Part shown: positions 1 through 8,367 of the stretch, in pieces
Layout: every line of letters begins with the position of its first letter
Position numbering within the stretch: the stretch's first letter is position 1
Origin: Marinobacter sp.
Lineage (GTDB): Bacteria > Pseudomonadota > Gammaproteobacteria > Pseudomonadales > Oleiphilaceae
Length of the DNA stretch: 64,000 nt
Direction: 5' to 3'
NCBI GenBank assembly: GCA_018402255.1
Contig: JAGYIS010000009.1
Span: 62,001 to 126,000 of the forward strand
Translations under genes and position numbers: made by a program
Notes under the pieces: generated by a model
What the model was told of the DNA's origin: nothing
Databases searched by the model: none
The model's input: the letters and a program-made list of their open reading frames with translations, nothing else

Positions 1-1150
1 CAATCACGATGCCTAACACGGCGACGTTCATGCTCAAACCATCGTTGGACATCCGGGTCAGCGAAAGGGTAATGGCATCGACATCGGCAACACCAGACGC
101 AGCCGCCAGGGCGTAAATGCCGGCATCGCCAAAGCCAGTTTTCAGGAATTCTCCGAGCACAAGAATGGCCGTGAGTAACAGGCCGAATACCAGTGCGGAT
201 GACAGATCCAGCGGGTTCTGGGTCAGTGTTGGCTGACTGACCTGGAACTGTCCGGCGTGTTTTTTCCAGATGATCAGTGCCGGGACGTACAGCAAAACGG
301 TCATCACCACGACCGGCCAGATCAGGCTGGGCAGAAGCGCGGTGTTGATCACCAGACAATACAGCAGAATTCGGGGAAACATGGTGCCACAGGCAATCAG
401 GATGCCTGCGGCAAACTGAGGGTGAAACTCGGGATTCTTTGCTGATTGTCGGGAAAAATGCAGAGTTAATGCGGTGGAGGAACTGAGGCCGGCAAACAGA
501 CTGGTAAAGAGAATGCCTTTGCGGGCGCCGGCAAAGCGCATGGCAAAATAGCCGACAAATGAGATGGAGGCGATCAGAACCACCATCCACCAGATTTCCC
601 TTGGGTTGAGCACGCCACCGGGCCCCAGCGGTTGGTTGGGTAACAACGGCAACATCACCACGGAAATCAGCAGCAGCTTGAGTGCGGCATCCAGCTCATG
701 AGCTTGCAGTTTATGCACCCAGCCATGAATCTCCTGCTTGTTATCCAGAATGATGGCGGTCACGACGGCAGCGGCAGTCGCAATCACGGGGTCCACAGCC
801 ACAGCCACAGCACCAAAACAGAAGGTCAGCAGCATGCCGACCAATCCGGTGATGCTGAAATTGCGGATGTGTTCCAGGCGTTCGCTGTACGCCACCAGGC
901 CCATGGCCACAACACTGAGCAATAACACCGGGAAGGCCCATACGGTCACTTCCAGTGCAAGCACCGCCGAAATGCCTCCCAGCAGGCCAATAAGGGCAAA
1001 GGTTCTGATACCGGCAATGCGCTCCCCGGATTTTTGCTCCCGCGCTCCCCAGCCTCGTTCCAGACCAACAATCGCACCAAGCAGCAGGGCAATCGCGAGC
1101 TTGAAGGTGGTTTGATTGGCCATCAGAAACTGGCTTGCTACATCGTCCAT
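1..1150 (-). CDS. MgtC/SapB family membrane protein with DUF4010 domain (partial)
   Basis: The gene runs off the left edge, so its C-terminus is missing; about 383 residues are visible. The start is the ATG at 1150 (MDDVASQF). The first 120 residues carry the MgtC/SapB signature: a GAIVGLERGW segment followed by RIAGIRTFALIGLLGG, inside hydrophobic helices. The rest is highly hydrophobic and ends in the GLLLTAILVLGEFLKTGF region typical of DUF4010, so this is the long two-domain form, not the short virulence MgtC. About ten membrane helices are visible. Function in this family is poorly known; a role in ion homeostasis or envelope stress is inference only. It is transcribed away from the universal stress gene, with about 160 bases between them. 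Confidence 0.85.
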   Translation of the reverse strand, partial: MDDVASQFLMANQTTFKLAIALLLGAIVGLERGWGAREQKSGERIAGIRTFALIGLLGGISAVLALEVTVWAFPVLLLSVVAMGLVAYSERLEHIRNFSITGLVGMLLTFCFGAVAVAVDPVIATAAAVVTAIILDNKQEIHGWVHKLQAHELDAALKLLLISVVMLPLLPNQPLGPGGVLNPREIWWMVVLIASISFVGYFAMRFAGARKGILFTSLFAGLSSSTALTLHFSRQSAKNPEFHPQFAAGILIACGTMFPRILLYCLVINTALLPSLIWPVVVMTVLLYVPALIIWKKHAGQFQVSQPTLTQNPLDLSSALVFGLLLTAILVLGEFLKTGFGDAGIYALAAASGVADVDAITLSLTRMSNDGLSMNVAVLGIVI

Positions 1151-1311
1151 TAAGGCGGATCTCCGGCCGGTGGTTCGGGTGGTTACATCATTCTATGCAA
1201 GATCAGTGGCCGGACGCACGCCAAGAAGCCATTGATATGACGCAGGCCAAAGACAATACTGGGCGTCGGCGTCACACTACAAGTCACTATGACCAACAAG
1301 GCGAGGTATCG

Positions 1312-2166
1312 ATGTTACGAGTAGTAGCCTGTATTGATGGTTCACGGGCCGCTCCTGCGGTGTGCGATTACGCAGCCTGGGCCAGCCGGCACATGGAAGC
1401 GCCCCTGATGCTCTTGCACGTTCTGGATGAGGAGCGATACCCGGCGGAGCCGGACCTGGCAGGCAACATTGGCTTGGGCAGTCGGGAACAGTTGCTTGAC
1501 GAACTGGCGGAGCTGGACCGAAAACGCGCCAAGCTGGCCCTTGAACACGGTCACCACATGCTGGACGAGGCGGAAGCCCGGGTCCGCTCGCGGGTGGACG
1601 GCTCTGAGGTGGTCAAACGCCAGCGCCACGGCAACCTGGCCGAATCGCTTGAGGCTTTGGAAAACGACACCCGACTTTTTGTGATGGGGCTTCACGGCGA
1701 AAGCAGCTCAGACCGCGGTGTTCATGTTGGCAGCCAACTGGAAACCGTCATTCGCAGCGTGCATCGCTCCATCCTGCTGGTTCCCGATGAGTTTAATGAA
1801 CCGAAAAGCGCCATGTTGGCCTTTGATGGCAGTGCTACCGCTTTCCGCGGCATTGAACTGATTGCTCAGAGCCCGGTTCTAAAGGGTATGCCATTGCACC
1901 TGGTGATGGTGGGAGCCGATACTGCAGACCGCTGGGAGCAGTTGAAAAAAGCAGAGCAGATGCTTTCAGGGCTGGGGGTGGACATCACGCTTGCGATCCG
2001 TGCTGGCGAGGTAGAGCCGGCATTGCATGCCTATCAGGAAGAGCACAACATCGATCTTCTGGTGATGGGCGCTTATGGTCATTCCCGGATTCGTCAGTTC
2101 CTGGTGGGCAGCACCACAACCACCATGCTGAAAACCGCCCAAAAACCGATGGTAGTGATACGGTAA
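1312..2166 (+). CDS. Tandem-domain universal stress protein (UspA family)
   Basis: The protein has 284 residues and two Usp domains. The first begins MLRVVACIDGSRAA; the second begins near residue 163 with SAMLAFDGSATA and ends with VMGAYGHSRIRQFLVGSTTT, the G-2x-G-9x-G(S/T) nucleotide-binding pattern of ATP-binding Usp proteins. I chose the ATG at 1312 because the Usp fold starts there and a GCGAGG ribosome site lies just upstream; the frame is open further upstream (from 1135), but that stretch has no family similarity. Tandem Usp proteins act in the cytoplasm in stress survival; the exact ligand is not known. The phospholipase D lipoprotein gene follows after 17 bases, so the two are probably co-transcribed. 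Confidence 0.9.
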   Translation: MLRVVACIDGSRAAPAVCDYAAWASRHMEAPLMLLHVLDEERYPAEPDLAGNIGLGSREQLLDELAELDRKRAKLALEHGHHMLDEAEARVRSRVDGSEVVKRQRHGNLAESLEALENDTRLFVMGLHGESSSDRGVHVGSQLETVIRSVHRSILLVPDEFNEPKSAMLAFDGSATAFRGIELIAQSPVLKGMPLHLVMVGADTADRWEQLKKAEQMLSGLGVDITLAIRAGEVEPALHAYQEEHNIDLLVMGAYGHSRIRQFLVGSTTTTMLKTAQKPMVVIR

Positions 2167-2183
2167 CCAGGAAGCACGAAGTC

Positions 2184-3743
2184 ATGACGGGGCCGCAGTC
2201 TTTTACGTTATTCGCCCGCCTGGGCGTGCTGTTCATATTGGGACTGCTTGCCGGATGTGCCCGTGGCCTGCCGCCGGTCGACCACGGACCGATCGTGACA
2301 CTATCCCCCGAGCAGGAATCGTTTGCTATGGATCAACGCAGGGTTCACCTTGATCCTGACTCTACCTACTCTGCCTTCCAGTTGCTCGATACCGGGCGCG
2401 ATGCCTTTAAGGTTCGCGCCGGGTTGATCGAGGCCGCCAGTCACCGAATAGACGCGCAGTATTACATCTGGAATGACGATGCCAGCGGTCGTTATCTGGC
2501 TGGGCGGCTAATTGCAGCCGCTGATCGCGGCGTGGAGGTTCGGCTGCTGCTGGACGACATTAATGTGGCGGGCAAGGAATCGCTGTTTGCCATGATGGAA
2601 ACTCACCCCAACATTGATATCCGGATTTTCAACCCGTCGCCGTCCCGCAGTGGAGCCGGGCGCTGGTTGTCGTTCATTACGGATTTTGATCGCATCAACC
2701 GGCGCATGCACAACAAAACCTTTGTGGTAGACGGACAGGTGGGTATTGCCGGTGGCCGTAACATCGGTGATGAGTACTTTGATGAGGCTCCGGTGCTGAA
2801 TTTTCGCGATCGGGACGTGATGGTGCTGGGCCCATTGGCGGCCGGCATGACGGACAATTTTGAGGCCTACTGGCATAACCGTTTGGCGTATCCGCTGGGG
2901 CAGCTTTATGCGCTTCCAGAATCTGAAAGAGCGGTAGATAACCTGTCCCGGCTGAGCCGGCAGACGGCGGAGCCACCGGTGTTTAAAGCAACTCTGCCCC
3001 AGGACCGGGTCAGTGCTGAGCAGCTGCTGGAGACCTGGTTTGCCAGTATGATCCAGGCCGATGGCGAACTGGTGTTTGATCCGCCACCGGAAGACCCTGA
3101 GGCTCCGGCAAACACGCCCAGAGCCACTGCCAGGGCGCTGTATGGTCTGATTGAATCTGCCCGGTCTGAAGTTCTGATCGAGTCTGCGTATCTGATCCTG
3201 GCAGAAGCACAATTGGAAGGGCTGGATAACCTGAACAATGAAAATCTGAGCGTCACCGCCCTCACCAACTCCCTGGCCACCAACGATCTGGTGCCCAATC
3301 ATTCTGGTTATGCGCGCTGGCGGCGCGACATGCTGGAGCAGGGCATTACTTTGCATGAGCTGCGCCCGGACGCTCCCGCCTGCAAGCGCTGGGTCACTAA
3401 CCATGAGGCTTGCGATCAGGGCATGGTCAGCCTGCATTCCAAGGCAGTGGTGTTTGACCGGGAAACCTTGTTCATTGGCTCATTCAACGTGAACCTTCGA
3501 TCGATTTACCTGAATGGAGAAACGGTGCTGATTATTCGCAGCCCGCAGCTGGCCCGAACGGTGGCTGAAGATATTGACGACGCCCTCAGACCGGAGAACA
3601 GCTGGCGGGTGATGCTGGACTCAGATGGCAGGGTCACCTGGAAAGCACAGGATCAGCAGTGGCATCGTGAGCCGGAGGTCGGCTTCTGGCGCCGGGCTGC
3701 GTCGCGGGTATTGTCGTGGTTGCCGATCGAGAAGTACCTCTGA
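2184..3743 (+). CDS. Phospholipase D family lipoprotein (cardiolipin synthase-like)
   Basis: The protein has 519 residues and two HKD motifs. The first is MHNKTFVVDG near residue 173 and is followed by GGRNIGDEYF; the second is LHSKAVVFD near residue 416 and is followed by GSFNVNLRS. Both have the histidine and lysine needed for phosphatidyl transfer. The N-terminus is a lipoprotein signal with lipobox LAGC (Cys25), so the enzyme is likely anchored in the envelope. Length and layout fit the ClsC-like branch of periplasmic-side PLD proteins, which use phospholipids as substrates; the exact reaction (cardiolipin synthesis or lipid hydrolysis) is inference. It sits right behind the Usp gene and converges on the FAD oxidoreductase gene, with only five bases between the stops. 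Confidence 0.88.
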   Translation: MTGPQSFTLFARLGVLFILGLLAGCARGLPPVDHGPIVTLSPEQESFAMDQRRVHLDPDSTYSAFQLLDTGRDAFKVRAGLIEAASHRIDAQYYIWNDDASGRYLAGRLIAAADRGVEVRLLLDDINVAGKESLFAMMETHPNIDIRIFNPSPSRSGAGRWLSFITDFDRINRRMHNKTFVVDGQVGIAGGRNIGDEYFDEAPVLNFRDRDVMVLGPLAAGMTDNFEAYWHNRLAYPLGQLYALPESERAVDNLSRLSRQTAEPPVFKATLPQDRVSAEQLLETWFASMIQADGELVFDPPPEDPEAPANTPRATARALYGLIESARSEVLIESAYLILAEAQLEGLDNLNNENLSVTALTNSLATNDLVPNHSGYARWRRDMLEQGITLHELRPDAPACKRWVTNHEACDQGMVSLHSKAVVFDRETLFIGSFNVNLRSIYLNGETVLIIRSPQLARTVAEDIDDALRPENSWRVMLDSDGRVTWKAQDQQWHREPEVGFWRRAASRVLSWLPIEKYL

Positions 3744-3748
3744 AGCTA

Positions 3749-4939
3749 TCAGGCGACGTTGCCCGCGGCCACCCCGGAGGCCCAGGCCCATTGGAAATTA
3801 TGCCCGCCCAGATGCCCGGTGACATCCACCACTTCACCGATAAAATACAGGTTGGGCTGATCCAGCGCGGCCATGGTTTTGGACGACAGCTGGCGAGTGT
3901 CTACGCCACCGAGTGTGACCTCCGCGGTTCTGTAGCCCTCCGTGCCTGCAGGCCGAATGGTCCAGTTATTCAGCGTTCGGGCCATGTATTCAATGTCGGC
4001 ATTGCGGCATTGCTGCAACGGCCCGCTCCACCCCTGCAGATCATTGAACGCCTGGGCAAAACGTTTGGGTAGATGCTGGTTAAGGTAGTGGGCCACGGTA
4101 GATTGTGGTTTGTCACCGCGCAGTGCTAGCAGATCGTCTTCAACACTTTGTGTTGGTAACAGATTGATCTGCACCGGGTCGCCGGGTTGCCAATAGCTGG
4201 AAATCTGCAACATGGCCGGGCCGCTCAGTCCCCGATGGGTGACCAGCATGGGCTCCCGGAAATGCTGCTGATCGCAGTGTGCGTCTACCGGGCAGCTGAC
4301 GCCCGAGAGCGGCGCCAGCTGTTGTTTCAGTTCAGGATGCAGAGTGAACGGCACCAGCCCCGCCCGGGTTGGTAATATCGTCAATCCGAACTGCCTGGCC
4401 ACCTCATAGCCAAATCCGGTGGCGCCCATGGTCGGGATCGACAAGCCACCGCAGGCGATGATCAGGGATTCGCAGCTCAATGAGCCGGCCCGGGTTGTCA
4501 GGGTAAAGCCGGAGGCTGCAGGCCGAATGCCGGACACCGTCGTGTTCATGCGGATCTCTGCGCCGGCCCATTCGCATTCGGTGAGCAGGACGTTGAGAAT
4601 GTCTTTTGCACTGTCTTTACAGAACAGTTGCCCCGGTGCCTTTTCTTCGTACTCCACGCCGTGGCGATCCACCAGATCCAGAAAATCCTGCGGGGTGTAG
4701 CGCTTGAGCGCCGAAATGCAGTAATGGGGATTATCAGACAGAAAATTCGCGGGCGTGCTGTTCAGATTGGTGAAGTTACAGCGGCCACCGCCCGACATCA
4801 GAATCTTCTTGCCGGGCTTGTTGGCATGATCAAGCACCAGCACTTTGCGGCCCCGGTAACCGGCCGTTGCCGCACACATCAATCCGGCTGCGCCTGCACC
4901 GATGATGATGACGTCATAGTGTGATGAAGATACTGCCAT
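3749..4939 (-). CDS. NAD(P)/FAD-dependent oxidoreductase (HI0933/YhiN family)
   Basis: The protein has 396 residues. A Rossmann FAD-binding motif, IIIGAGAAGLMCAATAG, sits at residues 11-27, and the family-specific GGRCNFTN motif lies near residue 51. The C-terminus has the second FAD contact region around YFIGEVVDVTGHLGGHNFQWAWASG, also diagnostic of this family. These soluble flavoproteins occur in most bacteria. BaiN, in the same broad family, is a bile-acid reductase, but the substrate of the proteobacterial members is unknown, so no reaction is claimed. The PhzF gene lies upstream on the same strand and could be in the same transcript. Confidence 0.88.
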   Translation of the reverse strand: MAVSSSHYDVIIIGAGAAGLMCAATAGYRGRKVLVLDHANKPGKKILMSGGGRCNFTNLNSTPANFLSDNPHYCISALKRYTPQDFLDLVDRHGVEYEEKAPGQLFCKDSAKDILNVLLTECEWAGAEIRMNTTVSGIRPAASGFTLTTRAGSLSCESLIIACGGLSIPTMGATGFGYEVARQFGLTILPTRAGLVPFTLHPELKQQLAPLSGVSCPVDAHCDQQHFREPMLVTHRGLSGPAMLQISSYWQPGDPVQINLLPTQSVEDDLLALRGDKPQSTVAHYLNQHLPKRFAQAFNDLQGWSGPLQQCRNADIEYMARTLNNWTIRPAGTEGYRTAEVTLGGVDTRQLSSKTMAALDQPNLYFIGEVVDVTGHLGGHNFQWAWASGVAAGNVA

Positions 4940-4983
4940 TGCCTGCCCGCCGCTGATAAAAACTGGCGGGCAGTATATCAGCC

Positions 4984-5790
4984 TCAGGGCAGTTGCACGG
5001 AACCTTCCATGAAGAACACAGCCTGGCCGGCGATGGCCACGCGATCCCCTTGCAGTTCGCAGCGCAGTTCGCCGCCACGGGCTGAGACTTGCCTTGCTTG
5101 CAGCCTGGTTTTGCCCAGGCGTTCGGCCCAGTAGGGTGCAAGTACGCTGTGGATCGAACCGGTCACCGGGTCTTCATCAATACCCACACCGGGCGCGAAG
5201 TACCGGCTGACAAAATCACATTGCTGCCCCGGAGCCGTCACAATCAGCCCCTGATTGCCCAACTGGGCAAGCTTGCGAAGATCCGGAGCTGCGGACACAA
5301 CCGCTGCCTCCGATTCCAGAACCACCATGTAATTGGTGTCGTTAGGCACGAAAAACGCCTGGTCCGGTGCGCCTGGCAGGGCTTGGCTAATCAGCGCCGG
5401 CGTGGGACGTTGCTCGAAAGCCAGATTCGGAAAGTCCAGCTCCAGCCAGCCATCCGGTGCCTGAGAAACCGCCAGCGGCCCGGACTTTGATTGAAAGCGA
5501 ACCCGTTGATGAGACCAGGCCAGTTTGTTGAACACCACCCAGGCAGACGCCAGCGTCGCATGTCCGCACAGCGGCACCTCCGCAGTGGGCGTGAACCAGC
5601 GGATATGGAAATCCGACTCGGCCAGATCGGGCGTTGCCACCAGAAACGCGGTTTCCGACAGGTTGTTTTCACCGGCAATGGCCAGCAACAGGTCATCTGA
5701 GAACCAGTTCTGCAGCGGCATAACGGCTGCCGGGTTACCACCGAACAGTTGATGGGTAAAGGCGTCTATCTGATAGATCGGTGTCTGCAT
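4984..5790 (-). CDS. PhzF family isomerase/epimerase
   Basis: The protein has 268 residues from the chosen start at 5790 (MQTPIYQIDAFT), which has an AGGACC ribosome site and begins where the family begins. A further 12 codons are open upstream, but that start would overlap the 89-residue gene. Family hallmarks are FGGNPAAV near residue 16, the catalytic glutamate in NNLSETAFL (Glu46), the CGHATLASAWV motif and DPVTGSIHSVLAPYW near the C-terminus. PhzF enzymes share the diaminopimelate epimerase fold and shift a proton on small acids. There are no phenazine genes here, so this is a general family member of unknown substrate. Confidence 0.9.
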   Translation of the reverse strand: MQTPIYQIDAFTHQLFGGNPAAVMPLQNWFSDDLLLAIAGENNLSETAFLVATPDLAESDFHIRWFTPTAEVPLCGHATLASAWVVFNKLAWSHQRVRFQSKSGPLAVSQAPDGWLELDFPNLAFEQRPTPALISQALPGAPDQAFFVPNDTNYMVVLESEAAVVSAAPDLRKLAQLGNQGLIVTAPGQQCDFVSRYFAPGVGIDEDPVTGSIHSVLAPYWAERLGKTRLQARQVSARGGELRCELQGDRVAIAGQAVFFMEGSVQLP

Positions 5791-5822
5791 GGTTGGTCCT
5801 GCCACAGGATAGTTTGTGGATG

Positions 5823-6092
5823 TCACGTTTTATTTACGGTGAACTGGCGAAGCTCCTGTTCACTGTAGCAATGAAATTCCGGCAGCGGTGTGCTGCCTCG
5901 AATGATCCAGTGTGCCGGAGCAGCCTGCTGCACACGGAAGCCGGTCCGCGCGAGCCTTTGCAGGGATTGCAACAGGTTGGGCAGCATAGCGTCGCTGGTG
6001 TCAGCCAGACCCAGCACGTCCTTGCGATTGCGCGTTTGGCGCGGGCGTGTTGTGTCTGACGTCGGGGTCAGTGCTGAGGTTGTCATGGCCAT
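5823..6092 (-). CDS. Small conserved-looking hypothetical protein (89 aa)
   Basis: I do not recognise this protein. It has 89 residues with a Thr/Ser/Arg-rich N-terminus, then a more ordered C-terminal half (LPNLLQSLQRLARTGFRV, then FHCYSEQELRQF). There is no membrane segment or signal peptide. I believe it is real because a very good ribosome site (AAGGAG) lies at the right spacing before the ATG at 6092, and because it is the first gene on its side of the MocR divergent region. It is followed by the PhzF gene 32 bases on. It may be a target of the MocR regulator; that is inference from position only. Confidence 0.6.
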   Translation of the reverse strand: MAMTTSALTPTSDTTRPRQTRNRKDVLGLADTSDAMLPNLLQSLQRLARTGFRVQQAAPAHWIIRGSTPLPEFHCYSEQELRQFTVNKT

Positions 6093-6178
6093 GGTGAAAC
6101 TCCTTCTTCTTTGATCCGGGATTCATTGTGCTCCTGGTCGGATTCCCATAACAGATTCAGCTAATATCTTATTGAACC

Positions 6179-6236
6179 GGTACAGACTAACTTTATTGAG
6201 ATCTGTACTGCATAACATATGCTCGATCTGTACTGC
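6179..6236. promoter_or_regulatory. Candidate operator of the MocR regulator: repeated TCTGTAC units
   Basis: In the divergent region between the 89-residue gene and the MocR gene, the 12-mer GATCTGTACTGC occurs twice in direct orientation, at 6200-6211 and 6225-6236, 25 bases apart. A third unit, GTACAGA at 6180-6186, is the inverted form of the TCTGTAC core. MocR/GabR/PdxR regulators are known to bind direct or mixed repeats next to their own gene. The assignment to this regulator is inference. Confidence 0.5.
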
Positions 6237-6304
6237 CGGTTTTGCTGGTAGTTCTGGTCCAATAGTGGTCATGGCACGATGGAACTTCAGGGCAGGGGAT
6301 AGAT

Positions 6305-7720
6305 ATGGGGGCGCTCTATAATCAAGTGGCAGACCAGTTGCAGGCGTTGATTGCGGATGGAGTATACCGGGCGGGAGATCGTCTGCCGGGTGTGCGGGCA
6401 CTCAGTCGTCAGTTCGGGGTGAGCGTTTCGACGGTATTGCAGGCACACCAGACCCTCGAAGCCCGTGGTTTTGTTCAGGCTCGGGAGCGCAGCGGCTATT
6501 TTGTGCGGCTTCCGGTCCGGGATGTGCCGGAGCCAAGCATGCCGGATCAGCGTACCCGACCGTTGCCGGTGTCGGCTCGAGAAATGACGCTGGATTTGTG
6601 TTCGGATGAGGAAAAACAGATGGTTCCGCTCGCAACGGCCATTCCTCACCCGGATTACCTGCCGGTTCGGCAAATTCAACAAAGCACGATCTGGGCGGCA
6701 CGGCGCGGACTGGAGACACTGGATTACGCCTTTCCCGGCAAAGAGAGTTTTCGGCGCCAGATCGCCCAGCGCATGGCAACCCTGGGAGTGCCGGTGTCTC
6801 CGGATGATGTGCTGGCCACCAATGGTGCTCAAGAAGCGATTATTCTGGCGTTGCGGGCGGTGACTCAGGCCGGGGATATTGTTGCGGTGGAGTCGCCATC
6901 TTTTCCTGGCATCCTGCAGGCGCTGGAAGTGGTGGGTTTGCGGGTGATTGAAATTCCCACGCATCCCTCCGAAGGCATAAGCCTCGAAGGTTTGCAGCTG
7001 GCGCTGGAGCAGTGGCCGTTGAAGGCCTGCGTGGTAGTGCCCAATCACAGCAACCCGATGGGCGCCAGAATGAGCGATGAGCGCAAGCAGCAGCTCGTGT
7101 CGATGATGGCGGCAGCGAATGTGCCGCTGATTGAGGATGATATCTACGGTGACCTCTACCACTCGGGTGAACGCCCGCGACCGGCCAAAGCCTTTGATCG
7201 TACCGATAATGTCATCTATTGCAGTTCGTTTTCTAAAACCGTATCACCGGGCCTTCGCCTGGGTTGGATGATTCCGGGGCGTCACATGGCCAGCGCCCGG
7301 CAGCACAAATACTTCGTCAATCTGGCGACATCAACGATTCCGCAATTGGCCATGGCGCATTTTCTGGAACAGGGGGGCTACGATCGCTATCTTCGCCATG
7401 CGCGCCAGCATTATCGTGAGGGTATTGAGCGCTTGCGCGGGGCCGTGGCGCGCTTGTTTCCGGAGGGTACGGCGGTCAGCCGGCCACAGGGCGGTTTTGT
7501 GCTCTGGGTTCAGATGCCGGCCGGGGTGTCGGGTACGGAAGTCTACCGTCGGGCCCGGCTGGAAGGCATTAACGTGGCCCCTGGCCTGATGTTTTCCACC
7601 GCCAACAAGTTTGAGAATTGCCTGCGATTGAATGGCGGAAACCCGTGGACTGAACGCATTGAAACGGCGGTCTTCCGCCTGGGTTCGATTGCCCACGAGA
7701 TACGGGATCAGGCGGTTTGA
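6305..7720 (+). CDS. MocR-type (GntR/aminotransferase fusion) transcriptional regulator
   Basis: The protein has 471 residues. The N-terminal 75 form a GntR winged helix (GVRALSRQFGVSVSTVLQAH, then LEARGFVQAR). From about residue 100 onward it is a class I aminotransferase-like domain. The PLP-binding lysine is Lys311 in SSFSKTVSPGLRLGW, and the PNHSNPMG motif is present. Such proteins are dimeric regulators that sense PLP or an amine/amino-acid adduct (GabR, PdxR, TauR are the models). The effector here is unknown. The gene is transcribed divergently from the small-protein/PhzF pair and overlaps the end of the convergent FixJ gene by 13 bases. Confidence 0.92.
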   Translation: MGALYNQVADQLQALIADGVYRAGDRLPGVRALSRQFGVSVSTVLQAHQTLEARGFVQARERSGYFVRLPVRDVPEPSMPDQRTRPLPVSAREMTLDLCSDEEKQMVPLATAIPHPDYLPVRQIQQSTIWAARRGLETLDYAFPGKESFRRQIAQRMATLGVPVSPDDVLATNGAQEAIILALRAVTQAGDIVAVESPSFPGILQALEVVGLRVIEIPTHPSEGISLEGLQLALEQWPLKACVVVPNHSNPMGARMSDERKQQLVSMMAAANVPLIEDDIYGDLYHSGERPRPAKAFDRTDNVIYCSSFSKTVSPGLRLGWMIPGRHMASARQHKYFVNLATSTIPQLAMAHFLEQGGYDRYLRHARQHYREGIERLRGAVARLFPEGTAVSRPQGGFVLWVQMPAGVSGTEVYRRARLEGINVAPGLMFSTANKFENCLRLNGGNPWTERIETAVFRLGSIAHEIRDQAV

Positions 7721-8367
7721 TCGTCTCTCAGCTGCACCGGGTCCAGCAGCCCTGCGGCAATGGCCATGCCGGTTACATCCGGTAGCCGTTCGGCACCCAG
7801 GCGCTTCATCACCCGGGCGCGGTACAGGTCGATGGTCTTGACGCTGACGTCCAGTTGCTCGGCAATCTCGCGGCTGGTGTAGCCTTGAGCCAGAGGCAGG
7901 AACACATCCCGTTCGCGGCGCGTGAGGGTGCGGATCAGGGCTTCTGTGTTGCCATCGGGAGGGCGTTTCTCCTCCGCTGTTGGGGTGCCCTGAAGCGCTT
8001 GCTGAACACTGTCGAGCAGCAGCTGTTCGTTGAATGGTTTTTCGATGAAATCGAACGCGCCGGACTTGAACGCACGCACAACGATCGGCACGTCGGCGTG
8101 GCCGGAGATGAAGATGATCGGAACATGCAGGTCCCGCTTTTGCAGCTCTTCCTGCACATTCAGTCCGCCCAGTCCCGGCATGCGGATATCCAGAATAACG
8201 CAGCCGGGCTGACTGCCCGCCACCGCATCCAGAAATTGCCTGCCATCGCTGTAGGCTTTCACTTCCAACCCAACCGATTCAAGTAGCCATTGAGTGGATT
8301 CCAGCATGCCGGCATCGTCGTCGACCACATACACGGTGTTGGCGGGGGACTGGGTGTTACCGGACAT
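7708..8367 (-). CDS. FixJ/NarL-family response regulator
   Basis: The protein has 219 residues. A receiver domain occupies residues 10-125, with acidic residues in VVDDDAG, the phosphoacceptor Asp60 in CVILDIRMPGLGG and the conserved lysine in FIEKPF. A LuxR-type helix-turn-helix follows (LTRRERDVFLPLAQGYTSREIAEQL). It starts inside the last codons of the upstream PAS kinase gene (11-base overlap), so the two are translationally coupled and almost certainly a cognate pair. The regulated genes are unknown; the divergent acyl-CoA synthetase gene is the nearest candidate. Confidence 0.93.
   Translation of the reverse strand: MSGNTQSPANTVYVVDDDAGMLESTQWLLESVGLEVKAYSDGRQFLDAVAGSQPGCVILDIRMPGLGGLNVQEELQKRDLHVPIIFISGHADVPIVVRAFKSGAFDFIEKPFNEQLLLDSVQQALQGTPTAEEKRPPDGNTEALIRTLTRRERDVFLPLAQGYTSREIAEQLDVSVKTIDLYRARVMKRLGAERLPDVTGMAIAAGLLDPVQLRDDQTA

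Noticed and set aside
2508..3437. 309-codon open frame on the minus strand
   Set aside because: It lies entirely inside the phospholipase D gene, which has intact HKD motifs; the antisense frame is open because of GC-rich codon use.
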